From the NCBI GenBank assembly GCA_017993835.1, contig JAGOLX010000011.1, positions 1-64,000 on the forward strand: a stretch of DNA of 64,000 bases, written 5' to 3'. This DNA comes from Phycisphaerae bacterium. Its GTDB lineage: Bacteria > Planctomycetota > Phycisphaerae > Sedimentisphaerales > Anaerobacaceae. Positions 49,933-58,361 of the stretch are shown piece after piece (position 1 is the first letter of the stretch; each line of letters begins with the position of its first letter). The translations under genes and the position numbers were made by a program. A model generated the notes under the pieces. That model saw nothing but the letters and a program-made list of their open reading frames with translations. It had not been told where the DNA came from and made no database searches.

Positions 49933-50385
49933 TCAGGACTCGTCGTCACATCGATCGCACAGGCCTTCGAGATAGACGGTCTTCCTCAGTACGGTGAACC
50001 GCCCGGCCAGGTTCTCCGGCACCTCGATTTCATCGAACGGCTCGTAGTGAAAGTCGATGATGCGCCGGCACCGGAGACACTTGAAGTGCTGATGGGCCCC
50101 AAGATTGGCGTCGAACCGCTTGGCGTCGCCGGAGCCCTCGACGACGAAGGCCGCCCCCATGTCGCTGAGGGTCAGGAGCGTCCGGTTGACGGTATCGAGG
50201 GAAATGCTGGGGAAAGTGCGCCGCACCCTCCGGAACACCGCCTCCGCGCTGGGATGCTCCTCGCTCTCCACCAGGGTTTTGTAGACCGCCATCCGCTGTG
50301 GCGTGACCTTCAGGCCCACCGCGTGACATTGAGCCTGGAAGGCGTGCATGCGTCTCTCCGTCTCGTGCCGATTTGCCGTCCTCAT
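49933..50385 (-). CDS. Fur/PerR-family transcription regulator
   Basis: This 150-residue DNA-binding metal or peroxide sensor has a winged-helix domain (1-85) with LKVTPQRMAVYKTLVESEEHPSAEAVF and SLDTVNRTLLTL as the recognition region. The dimerisation domain has HQHFKCLRCRRIIDF and LCDRCDDES, the four-Cys structural zinc site. It leads an oxygen-defence gene run, which favours a PerR-like role, but the residues that separate PerR from Fur or Zur cannot be settled by eye. AGGAGAGG precedes the ATG. A perfect palindrome lies 85 bases upstream. Confidence 0.9.
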   Translation of the reverse strand: MRTANRHETERRMHAFQAQCHAVGLKVTPQRMAVYKTLVESEEHPSAEAVFRRVRRTFPSISLDTVNRTLLTLSDMGAAFVVEGSGDAKRFDANLGAHQHFKCLRCRRIIDFHYEPFDEIEVPENLAGRFTVLRKTVYLEGLCDRCDDES

Positions 50386-50469
50386 CGTTCCTCTCCTGCA
50401 TGTTCCCTGGTTGACCGCCTGTCGGCCGCGATCCGCAGAATCCGCCCGGCCGCTCCACAGTGGAGCAAT

Positions 50470-50489
50470 CGTATAGACTACTCTATACG
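50470..50489. promoter_or_regulatory. 20-bp palindrome upstream of the Fur/PerR gene, probable operator
   Basis: Perfect 8-4-8 inverted repeat CGTATAGA-CTAC-TCTATACG. On the minus strand a TGGACT box 17 bases before TATACG would place the palindrome over the spacer and -10 region, suiting autorepression. The sequence is not a classical Fur or PerR box. Confidence 0.55.
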
Positions 50490-50609
50490 GTCAGTCCACA
50501 CCGCCAAAGGGGTCTGCATCCCGTGAAAGCATACGTCTCCCTGGTCCAGATAAACGGCCATCATAGCCGCGTGCGAGCCGTGGTGCAACTATTTCCGCGA
50601 TTCTGCAAC

Positions 50610-51986
50610 CTACAGGCGCCAGGGGCTTCGCATCGGTTTCGCCAGCATCCCGTTGGCCTCGTCGCAGTCGGTGAACCGTTCCGCGGCCGGGTCCCAGTGC
50701 AGGGCGCGTCGCAGTCGCATGGCGACGTTGCCCAGGTGGCAGACCGAAGTCGAGCGATGACCGACTTCGGGCGGCGCCGCGGTGCGCCCCCGGCTGCGGA
50801 TGCAGTCGAGGAAGTTGCGGTGATGGTCGTTGCTCTTGTACAGGTGAATCTCCTCCGGGCCGATGACCGCTGTCTTGAGCGACGACGGATGGCAGGTCCA
50901 GTCGTTCGAATACGTCGGCATCTCGATCCACCCGTCCGTGCCCTCGAAGCGGTAGAGCTCCTCTTTCTGCGTCCTGCAGGTCAACTCCAGGCCGTTGGCG
51001 TAGCGGGCGCGGAAGTGGACCTTCGTCGCGGTGGTGAACAGGCCGTCGGTGGGGAATTCGCCGCCCAGGTCCTCGACCTCGACCGGGCCGGTCTCGTCGG
51101 TCCCGTTGGCCCACTGGACGATGTCGATCCCGTGGGCGCCCAGATTCGTCGTCTGACCGCCGGAATAGTCCAGGCCGAAGCGGAAGGTGTACAGACACCG
51201 ATCCTTGTGGTAGGGAACCCACGGGGCCGGACCGAGCCACAGGTCGTAATCCAGCCATTCGGGCACGGGCATCGGTTGCCAGTCGGCGGGCGGCGCTTGT
51301 TTGTTGTTGGCTCCGATTGCGACCAAGGCCTTCTGGAGCTTCCCGATCCGCCCGTTGCGGATCAGCTCGCAGATAGAGCGGTATTGCTCGCTGGATCGGC
51401 GTTGGGTCCCGGTCTGAAACACGGTGTTATATCGTTTCGCGGCTTCGACCATGGCCCGGCCGTCGGCGACCGTCAGGCTCAGGGGTTTCTCGCAGTAGAT
51501 GTCCTTGCCTGCGGTCGCGGCCATGACCGCCGGGATCGCGTGCCAGTGGTCCGGCGTCGTGATGCAGACAGCGTCGATATCATCGCGAGCGATGACCTCG
51601 CGGAAATCGACGTAAGCGTCGCAGCCCTTGTAGCTGCCGGAAGGGCTCTTCTGGGTATAGTGCTCGTCGACGATCTTGCGAGCGGGCTCGCGTCCAAACC
51701 AGGCGCCGTTCCAGCCCTTTTTGTACCAGTGCCCGTACTCGTCGCTGGCGGTGACGACGTCGCAGACCGCGAGGACCTGGACATCGTCGTGGGCGAGAAA
51801 GGCCCGCAAGTTGTTCGTGCCCATGCCGCCGCAACCGATGGAGGCCATCGTAATGCGTTCGCTCGGGGGCGTGCTGCCGGCGCCTCCCATCGCGCCGGAG
51901 GGAATGAACAGGGGCAGGCTCAGTGTCCCGGCGGCCGCTCGGGCCGCTTGTTGGAGAAACGTGCGTCGCTTCATTGATCTTCCCAT
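50610..51986 (-). CDS. Gfo/Idh/MocA family oxidoreductase with Tat signal
   Basis: This 458-residue exported sugar oxidoreductase begins MGRSMKRRTFLQQAARAAAG, a twin-arginine-type signal with KRRTFLQ. Motifs are MASIGCGGMGTNNL (Rossmann), PDHWHAIPAVMAATAGKDIYCEKPLSLT and YSGGQTTNLGAHGIDIVQW. It shares the long architecture of the protein at 37528-38898, including DYDLWLGPAPWVPYHKD. ATG 51986 has GGAGG six bases upstream. It stands apart from the main sugar locus, beside the oxygen-defence genes. Confidence 0.92.
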   Translation of the reverse strand: MGRSMKRRTFLQQAARAAAGTLSLPLFIPSGAMGGAGSTPPSERITMASIGCGGMGTNNLRAFLAHDDVQVLAVCDVVTASDEYGHWYKKGWNGAWFGREPARKIVDEHYTQKSPSGSYKGCDAYVDFREVIARDDIDAVCITTPDHWHAIPAVMAATAGKDIYCEKPLSLTVADGRAMVEAAKRYNTVFQTGTQRRSSEQYRSICELIRNGRIGKLQKALVAIGANNKQAPPADWQPMPVPEWLDYDLWLGPAPWVPYHKDRCLYTFRFGLDYSGGQTTNLGAHGIDIVQWANGTDETGPVEVEDLGGEFPTDGLFTTATKVHFRARYANGLELTCRTQKEELYRFEGTDGWIEMPTYSNDWTCHPSSLKTAVIGPEEIHLYKSNDHHRNFLDCIRSRGRTAAPPEVGHRSTSVCHLGNVAMRLRRALHWDPAAERFTDCDEANGMLAKPMRSPWRL

Positions 51987-52126
51987 GGCAATCCTCCGGA
52001 AACGAGATCCTGCGGTCAACTGGTCGTTCACGTCGCAGTCATTATACGGGAATCGCTCGGCGTGTTGAATAGCCAGACGGACAATCGCCAGGGCGAACGC
52101 GAAGTCGCTGAACGAATCTCACGCAT

Positions 52127-52202
52127 GTCATTGCGAGGAGCATCGCGACGAAGCAATCTCAATTCCCGGCATGGGAGATTGCTTCGCTTCGCTCGCAATG
52201 AC
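52127..52202. repeat. MITE-like palindromic repeat (GTCATTGCGAGGAGC family)
   Basis: A 34-base left arm (52127-52160) and 28-base right arm (52175-52202) pair imperfectly: GTCATTGCGAG...GCAATCTC against GAGATTGC...CTCGCAATGAC. This repeat type is known from many bacterial genomes. Confidence 0.8.
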
Positions 52203-52341
52203 GTGCCCGGCAGCCTTCTGAAACGACTTTGCGGTTGACCCGGGACCATCGGTCTTGAACCAGGGGGAATCCGTCGAGCCAGTGGCGAGCGGGCCTGCTG
52301 CGAGCGCAGAAAAAAGCCCCTGCGACGGCAGTACGAGAGTA

Positions 52342-52369
52342 TTCAGTTTGGTCAGTAATCCGTTATAAT
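52342..52369 (+). promoter_or_regulatory. Promoter-like element in the intergenic region
   Basis: A perfect TATAAT (52364-52369) with TTCAGT 16 bases upstream. No coding gene follows in this direction. Confidence 0.35.
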
Positions 52370-52805
52370 ACTCGTCTGCTACTTCACAGGGGCACGGCCC
52401 AAAAAAGTCGTGGCTCTTTTCCTTTAGTCCCTAGCCGCTTCCTGTGCGCCGTCCGGATTACGATCTGACATGTTCCCGAAGCTCAAGGTGGACGACCCAG
52501 GTTCAGGCTAAGGAGACCTTGCTGGCCTCAGCTTTGAGCCACCTATTCACTTGTCATACTGAAGCCATCGGCAGGCCCCGTCGATTTTCTTGAGGGTTTT
52601 TCCTCAATCAGGAGACTCTGCCGGCTGGGCCCCCGAGCCTGGGCAAGAAACACCCGCTGCGGAAGGTTCGCTTACCCCTTCGGTTGGCCGTGAATCACGT
52701 GAGCAGGAAACGACGCGATTTCCACGACAGAGCAGACTGCCTGTCTTAGCCCCTATAACCGCTCTGTGCTCCCATCGAAGTCGTCTGCGGATTCTCTGTG
52801 CGAGA

Positions 52806-52842
52806 TACAAAAAAAAGAGGCGGACACGATGTCCGCCTCTTT
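52806..52842 (-). terminator. Intrinsic terminator of the pilin-like gene
   Basis: A perfect 12-bp stem (52814-52825 with 52831-52842, AAAGAGGCGGAC) is followed on the minus strand by eight T. It lies 28 bases after the gene's stop codon. Confidence 0.9.
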
Positions 52843-52869
52843 CATGTTCTGTCTTGTGCCTGCGAGAGA

Positions 52870-53712
52870 CTACTGCACCGGGAAGGCAGGGTTCGTCTGG
52901 CCCCAGCAGCCACTGTGGACGAATCGCAGGTCATCCCAGTCCTCGTCGGTTACTGGGGTGCAACCGCTGGCCATCCAGCCCACGTGCTCTTTGCCCCACT
53001 TGACCGCTGCGGCACCCCTCCACTTGCGGTACTCGGAACGTCCGTCCGCGTACGAGACGTTCGTGCCGTCGCCATGGCGGGTCACAGGCTGATCCCACCA
53101 CTGCCAAGTGCTCTGCCAATGTGTGGCGAAGCTGTCGGGCGTAGCCCAACCTTCATCGATGAAGACGAGCCTCTCGGAGGGGTTCGCAATCTCGGTCTGC
53201 CTCTTACACCAGAGTTTCTTGCCGTTGGGACCCCTCGTACCGGTATTCCCGCTGAAGGTCCCGGCTCTCGGAAGCCCATTGACGCCGTCGAATGGGTTGT
53301 AGGTGAGCAACTCATCACGCAGGCCGGTCGGGCAGGCGTAGGCGCCGAGCTCCTTGACATAGCCGCCTTGCCAGAAAATTCCCGCCCGGATGCCCGCGGT
53401 CTGGAATGCACGAGTCTGGCGAGCCCCTCCTTTAGTGCCGTACGTGTCGCTCCAGCATTTGCCGACCCAATAGAGCTCGTTGGCGTGGCCGGTGCCCGGC
53501 ATGTTTCCCGTTTCGGCGTTGACGAGCTTGCCGTCGTTCTCATCGTAGTACATGACCCAGGCGAGCGTCAATTGCTTGAGAGTCGCCAGACACACGGCCC
53601 GCTGGCCTTGCTCCCTGGCCCTCTGGAGTGCCGGCATCAGGATCGCCATCAGGATCGCAATGACCGCGATCACGACCAACAACTCGATCAGTGTGAACCC
53701 TTTCGACCTCAT
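52870..53712 (-). CDS. Type IV pilin-like (pseudopilin) protein, H-X9-DG type
   Basis: This 280-residue exported protein has a prepilin leader and methylation motif: [24 protein letters not shown], with cleavage after Gly and the conserved Glu5. The globular domain has a possible disulfide pair and ends in a variant of the planctomycete pattern ([12 protein letters not shown]). Such proteins are very numerous in planctomycetes and their role is mostly unknown. ATG 53712 is chosen at the leader; GGAGG lies about ten bases before it. A single gene with its own terminator; a prepilin peptidase is not in the window. It could be a substrate of a secretin system. Confidence 0.92.
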   Translation of the reverse strand: MRSKGFTLIELLVVIAVIAILMAILMPALQRAREQGQRAVCLATLKQLTLAWVMYYDENDGKLVNAETGNMPGTGHANELYWVGKCWSDTYGTKGGARQTRAFQTAGIRAGIFWQGGYVKELGAYACPTGLRDELLTYNPFDGVNGLPRAGTFSGNTGTRGPNGKKLWCKRQTEIANPSERLVFIDEGWATPDSFATHWQSTWQWWDQPVTRHGDGTNVSYADGRSEYRKWRGAAAVKWGKEHVGWMASGCTPVTDEDWDDLRFVHSGCWGQTNPAFPVQ

Positions 53713-54046
53713 GTTCGATGTTCCTCCTATACTGCCAAGTGTCTGCAAACCCGCACTCTTCGTTCGGATTCAGTTCGTTAGGCGGTTAATCGTTCTATAG
53801 GACGCGCTGCAAGGCCAGACTGTTCCGTTCAAAATCGTCCGTGTGTGATGCCGTTCGTACCCGACGTCAGCCTCGATTGTACAAACCGCAGACGCGTCAA
53901 TCAAGGGTTTTTATTTTGGGCTTGCGGATTTGGCAGTCCCGCAAGGCCTTTTTATTGGGCGTAGATCAACTTGGCAATAAGACCTTGACAAACATGGAGT
54001 TAGATCGCATAATATAGGGTAGATAGGGGGGTGGGTTTTGGAAAGA
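53713..54046. other. Divergent intergenic region
   Basis: This region lies between the pilin-like and lipoprotein genes and is AT-richer than the surroundings. It holds the promoter at 53985-54013 and nothing else that I recognise. Confidence 0.4.
53985..54013 (+). promoter_or_regulatory. Strong sigma-70-type promoter of the lipoprotein gene
   Basis: TTGACA at 53985-53990, 17-base spacer, CATAAT at 54008-54013 (ten of twelve consensus bases or better). Confidence 0.7.
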
Positions 54047-54490
54047 ATGATGGGCAGGACCATTGCCATTCTGCTGTTGGCGATTCTTCCGGTTCTCTCC
54101 TGCGGTTGTGCGGCTCCGTCGCAGGCGGGCAACTCCTCCAGCGCGTCGACCCAGTCGGCGGGGACCTTGCGCCCTTGCCTTCAGGGGCATGGGTTCGCGG
54201 TGCTCTACTTCCGCGCCCTCCGCGACACGTACGGCAATATCTCGGTCATTGGCGAAGTCCGGAACATCGGTGCGGCCGCCCGCGGCGTCGAATTGCAGGC
54301 GGTGCTTCGGGACGACAATGGTCGCGCGGTCGCCGTGGGGAACTTCTGTCCCGCTTCCTATCAGAACATTGCGCCGGCAGAGACCTGGCCCTTCTCCTAC
54401 GGCTTTGGAAAGCAGCAGGGCATCCACCACGCCGAGATGAGGATCGTCGGCTCCTTCCGAACGCTCGACATGCCGGGCAACTCGCCCTGA
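54047..54490 (+). CDS. Small lipoprotein with FxLYD-like domain
   Basis: The protein is about 147 residues. A hydrophobic signal (TIAILLLAILPVLSCGCA) contains a lipobox cysteine. The mature part has GHGFAVLYFRALRDTYGNISVIGEVRNIGAAARGVELQAVL, the pattern of the small FxLYD beta-sandwich that describes a comparison of one residue run with N-terminal strands. The function is unknown; such domains are common in envelope lipoproteins. The start is uncertain among TTG 54038, ATG 54047 and ATG 54050; GGAAAG sits close before the last two. It has its own promoter. Confidence 0.6.
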   Translation: MMGRTIAILLLAILPVLSCGCAAPSQAGNSSSASTQSAGTLRPCLQGHGFAVLYFRALRDTYGNISVIGEVRNIGAAARGVELQAVLRDDNGRAVAVGNFCPASYQNIAPAETWPFSYGFGKQQGIHHAEMRIVGSFRTLDMPGNSP

Positions 54491-54953
54491 TTCCTCGCGC
54501 CGCGAGCCATTCCACGACCATCCATCGGGCCATGGAGGTACGCCCTCCTCTGAAAACACGGCGTCGGCACGTAGGGTGGGCAAACGTCGCGGATACCGTT
54601 TGGAGTTCCGCCTTCAGGCGGGTGAAGACCGCGTAAACGCGGAACTCCGAACAGGCCATACACCGACAGGCTGCCCACCGAATTAACGTGGACGGCGTAC
54701 TACAAACGCCGCAAGGTGGTTCTCATCCTCTTCGGGTGGATCCAAGGCCCATGAACGCCTCCGCGGGAATGACAATCTACGGTCCCAAGACCCGATCGCG
54801 TACATGCACGCACGATCCTGCACCCTTGCCCCAGCCCGGCTGAGATCCCCGGCTTGACAGCGGAGAGCGGACCGGGTACCTTCCGGGCCGCGTGAATGGC
54901 GGAGGGGATCGATCCGTCTGCTGGCCGGGTGGAATCTTGTGCAGAGGTCCGAC
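54491..54953. other. Intergenic region with nested palindromes
   Basis: No gene is seen in these 460 bases. It carries the nested palindrome at 54575-54679 and further short inverted repeats. The last 15 bases hold AGAGGT, the ribosome site of the next gene. Confidence 0.4.
54575..54679. repeat. Nested palindromic repeat (GGTGGGCA family)
   Basis: Outer arms GGTGGGCA (54575-54582) and TGCCCACC (54672-54679) enclose inner perfect arms GGAGTTCCGC (54602-54611) and GCGGAACTCC (54639-54648). Confidence 0.6.
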
Positions 54954-56966
54954 ATGCAATGGGGCATGGCCGATAGTCGTGAATCCAAAGTGGGGATGTG
55001 GATCGTCTCGGCCTCGCTGGGCCTTGTTGGAGTCGTTCTCGTGCTGCTGTGCACACAGCGGTACGGCGTCGGTTTGTCTCCGGATTCGGCCAACTACGTA
55101 GCGGCGGCCCGCAGTCTGCTGGCCGGACAGGGATACCATCACTTCGACGGCACGGTTTGCACGCATTGGCCGCCCTTGCTTCCCACGCTGCTGGCGATTC
55201 CCGGCCTTGCGGGCGTCGGGCCGATCGTCGCGGCCAGATGGCTGAACGCGCTGGCCTTCGGCGGGATCGTGTTCTTTGCGGGCCACCTGTTCGCCCAGTG
55301 CACGGCGTCCAGAGCCACCGCTGTGCTGGGCACGTTGTCCGTCCTGCTCTCGGCTTCGCTGCTGGCGATCTCGAGCATGGCCTGGTCGGAGCCGGTGTTT
55401 ACTCTGCTGGTCGTCTTGTTCGTGCTGTGCCTGGCGCGATTCGCCCGGACGCAGAACTGGACCACGCTTCTGGCGCTCTGTGCCCTCGCGGCCCTCGCCT
55501 GTCTCCAGCGATACGCGGGCATCACCGTGATCGCGGCCGGCGCCGTCGCGATCGCGATCGTCGTGCCGGCGGCCTCCCTCGGGCAAAGGCTCAAACGGGC
55601 CGTGGTCTTCTGCCTGCTCTCGAGCCTGCCCCTGGCGCTGTGGTTTCTGCGAAATCAACTGTTGGCGCGGCAACCCACCGGTTTCCACCACCTCGACTGG
55701 CGGTCCATCGGCGAGATGGTGCGTCCGCTGGTCGGCATCCTGGACTTGATGGCGATTTGGTTCTCGTCGAAGATCCCGTCGGGTGTTGCCGGCGCCGCGG
55801 TTGTGGGGTCGATGCTGCTGCTCAGCGCGGCGGCGGTCGTCCTCTTCCGCTGGAAGCGCGACGAACGGCGGGATCGCAAGGCGGTGCTGCTCTGGTCGGC
55901 AGGGCTCTTCGTGCTGGTCTACACGGTCTTCATCGCCTGTTCCGGCGCCGGGCTGCTGTGGAATCCGGAACCTCGCCACGCGGCGCCGGTCTACGTGTTC
56001 GTGATGCTGCTCGTTTTCGTCGGCATGGAAGATCTGTTTCGCCTGCTCGGCAAATGGTCTGGCGGGCGGCCGTGGTTCCCCGCGTTGTGCCTGGTGCTGA
56101 TGGCCCTCTGGCTGCTCCATCCCTATCGCCATGCGTCCAGAACGATCCGGCGCGCCATGCGGAACGGGGTAGAGGGGTACCACAACAAGGTCTGGGCACA
56201 GTCCGAGCTGTTCCGTTGGCTCCGCGTAAATCCGTTGGATGGTCCGGTCTACAGCAACGTCCCGGACGCACTCTACCTGTTGACCGAGACCCGCGCGAAG
56301 ATCACGCCGCACCACTATATGGATATCGCGGACTTCTCGCGAGAGATGACGTCGTCGCCGACGAACTACGTCGTCTGGTCGCACAACCTGTGCTGGCCCT
56401 ACCTGTACGACCTGCGTGAGCTGGCCTCGCGGTGGCGGCTCGAGCCGGTCGCGGAGTTCCCTGACGGCGCGGTCTATCGTTTCCTCGGGGTCGGCGGTCC
56501 CGAACTGCTGGCGGTCTGCCGGTTCTGGTCGCCGCTGACGCAGAGGCATCGATATACGATCGACAAGCGGGAAAGGGATGGATGGGTCTTGCGGCACCCG
56601 GGGGAATGGGTGGAGGAAGGCGCTGTCTTCTACGCATACAGCGAGGAGCGACACCCCGAGGGCACGCTGCCGGTCTATCGGCTGTGGTCGCCGTCCATGC
56701 AGACCAACTTCTATACGATCGATCCGTCGGAGAGGGATGCGGCCCTCACGAAGGGCCCCGGCGTATGGCAGGACCAGGGAATCGCATGGTACGCCTATCC
56801 GCTGGAGGGGCACCCGGCCGATGCCCAGGCGGTCTGTCGGTTCTGGTCCGATTCACTGGCGACGCACTTCTACACGATTGACCCCGTCGAGAAAGACAAG
56901 CTCATCGCCGAAGTCTCGCATATATGGACGTATGAAGGCCCGGTCTGGTATGCGTATGGGAAGTGA
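54954..56966 (+). CDS. ArnT-like membrane glycosyltransferase with C-terminal DUF5648-like repeats
   Basis: This is a 670-residue multi-spanning membrane protein. The N-terminal 500 residues have about ten helices and the GT39/ArnT-type start SPDSANYVAAARSLLAGQGY with a catalytic-type acidic residue in the first periplasmic loop. It would move a sugar from a lipid carrier. The C-terminal 150 residues hold three repeats of about 48 residues with the pattern VCRFWS..T.TIDP.E.D, as in DUF5648 (FYTID tandem repeats). That fusion is uncommon. Start ATG 54954 has AGAGGT about six bases upstream; GTG 54939 is less likely. Confidence 0.78.
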   Translation: MQWGMADSRESKVGMWIVSASLGLVGVVLVLLCTQRYGVGLSPDSANYVAAARSLLAGQGYHHFDGTVCTHWPPLLPTLLAIPGLAGVGPIVAARWLNALAFGGIVFFAGHLFAQCTASRATAVLGTLSVLLSASLLAISSMAWSEPVFTLLVVLFVLCLARFARTQNWTTLLALCALAALACLQRYAGITVIAAGAVAIAIVVPAASLGQRLKRAVVFCLLSSLPLALWFLRNQLLARQPTGFHHLDWRSIGEMVRPLVGILDLMAIWFSSKIPSGVAGAAVVGSMLLLSAAAVVLFRWKRDERRDRKAVLLWSAGLFVLVYTVFIACSGAGLLWNPEPRHAAPVYVFVMLLVFVGMEDLFRLLGKWSGGRPWFPALCLVLMALWLLHPYRHASRTIRRAMRNGVEGYHNKVWAQSELFRWLRVNPLDGPVYSNVPDALYLLTETRAKITPHHYMDIADFSREMTSSPTNYVVWSHNLCWPYLYDLRELASRWRLEPVAEFPDGAVYRFLGVGGPELLAVCRFWSPLTQRHRYTIDKRERDGWVLRHPGEWVEEGAVFYAYSEERHPEGTLPVYRLWSPSMQTNFYTIDPSERDAALTKGPGVWQDQGIAWYAYPLEGHPADAQAVCRFWSDSLATHFYTIDPVEKDKLIAEVSHIWTYEGPVWYAYGK

Positions 56967-57243
56967 GGACCCACTGGGCCACACTCCTCCCTCCTCGGGT
57001 GTCTAGACCGCGATCGCCGCCATCCTGTTCCAGGTGACATTGCGACGTGTCCGTTCGCAGGGCCAGGCTCCCCCCGCGCAGACGAGGGGAGCCGCACGAC
57101 TTGTCTGGGGCCGGTCGCGCTTGTGCCCTGCCCGGGCACACTGCGAGCGCGCGGATGCCGCCCTGTTGACGAAAGACAATCCAAGTGGGGTGACAAGTGC
57201 TTGACCGATCGCAGGTCATTGCGAATCAGGCACTCGCGAAGAA

Positions 57244-57316
<73 letters not shown>

Positions 57317-57566
57317 GTTGTTCTGCCGTCGTCGGCTGTACGAAGACACCACGGCAACGACGCCGCCGACTGACTATTGTCATGTTACCACACGGAGTTG
57401 GAATCAGGCAAGCAATTTTTCTTCCTATTTTCTGTCGGCAGGAAGTATCATTTCCGAGAAGAAATCGTCGCCCGGGGAGAACCGGGCGGTTCGGCGTGTT
57501 CAAGACCCCGGTTTGCGGGTTGTGCCGGTCTTCACAATTCCGTTCGAGCGGGTGTAGAGGGCAATC

Positions 57567-58361
57567 ATGTCTGGCGATGAGGTCATGGCCTTGATGGTCT
57601 CGATAGGCGTAGCGGCGTTCGCCTGGCTCCGTTGGTACGCCGTCCTGCGGGTCCGGATGCCGGCGATTCGCAACGCGGGCCGGTCGGTCTTCGTCGCCAG
57701 CCCAATTGCCTGCCTCGCGATGCTCTTTCTGGTCCTGCGTTGGTGGGCGGCCGACGACGTGCGCGAGAGCGGCACCTATCTGACGTTCTACGTGGCGATG
57801 GGCGCCGCATGGGTGGGTTTCTGCACGCACTGGCTGGGTCTTCTCGGCATCAGCCCGCGAGACGATGTGATCGAGCGTCAGAACCTCGCGGCGGCCTCCG
57901 CGACGGCGGGGGCGCTGGCTGGAATCACGTTCTCGTTCGCCGGGGCCAATATCGGCAACGGACCCGGATGGTGGGTCGTCGTATTCAGTGCCGGACTGTC
58001 CACGCTCGCGTTTTTCGGACTGTGGGCGGTGGTCGAGTGCCTCACAGCGGTCAGCGAGTCAATCACCGTCGAGCGGTCCGGCGGCGCGGGTTTTCGCCTG
58101 GGCGGTTTCCTGGCTGCGACCGGCATGGTCCTCGGCCGGGCTGTGGCGGGCGACTGGGTATCCGCAGGGGCCACTGTCCAGGACTTCGCAGCGGTCGGTT
58201 GGCCTGTCCTGCCCCTGACGGTCCTGGCGGTCTTTGTCGAGCGGCTGGGCCTGTCGGACTCGGACGCCCCTGATCGCGGCGGCCTGGGCGGACTGTTCGT
58301 CGCGGCGGTCTACTTGACCGTCGCCTGTCTCTATGTCTTCGTCTGGCAGGGGCAGCCGTGA
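57567..58361 (+). CDS. Integral membrane protein, DUF350-like (tandem)
   Basis: This 264-residue protein has about seven or eight hydrophobic helices. Its two halves both contain a run of small residues and Gly in helix pairs (ERQNLAAASATAGALAGITFS and GFRLGGFLAATGMVLGRAV), as in DUF350 proteins, which are half this length and occur beside glutathionylspermidine-synthase-like genes. That is exactly its position: the ATP-grasp gene begins four bases before its stop. The role is unknown; transport or envelope function linked to the ATP-grasp product is a guess. GTG or ATG start at 57567 with a usable GAGGG site. Confidence 0.6.
   Translation: MSGDEVMALMVSIGVAAFAWLRWYAVLRVRMPAIRNAGRSVFVASPIACLAMLFLVLRWWAADDVRESGTYLTFYVAMGAAWVGFCTHWLGLLGISPRDDVIERQNLAAASATAGALAGITFSFAGANIGNGPGWWVVVFSAGLSTLAFFGLWAVVECLTAVSESITVERSGGAGFRLGGFLAATGMVLGRAVAGDWVSAGATVQDFAAVGWPVLPLTVLAVFVERLGLSDSDAPDRGGLGGLFVAAVYLTVACLYVFVWQGQP

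Larger units (their letters stand above)
51987..52869. other. Intergenic region with a repeat and a possible transcript
   Basis: No credible gene is seen in 880 bases. It holds a palindromic repeat (52127-52202), a promoter-like element (52342-52369) and the terminator of the pilin-like gene (52806-52842). After the promoter, CACAGG (about 52383) and CCTGTG (about 52440) could close a hairpin, and TTGAGG/CCTCAA form another near 52600. It may encode an unrecognised RNA. Confidence 0.4.

Noticed and set aside
52370-52800. 6S RNA, tmRNA or RNase P RNA
   Set aside because: The conserved blocks of tmRNA and RNase P are not found, and a 6S-like central bubble cannot be shown by eye.
52590-53003. 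Plus-strand frame opposite the pilin-like gene and its terminator
   Set aside because: It crosses the strong minus-strand terminator and has no recognisable domain.
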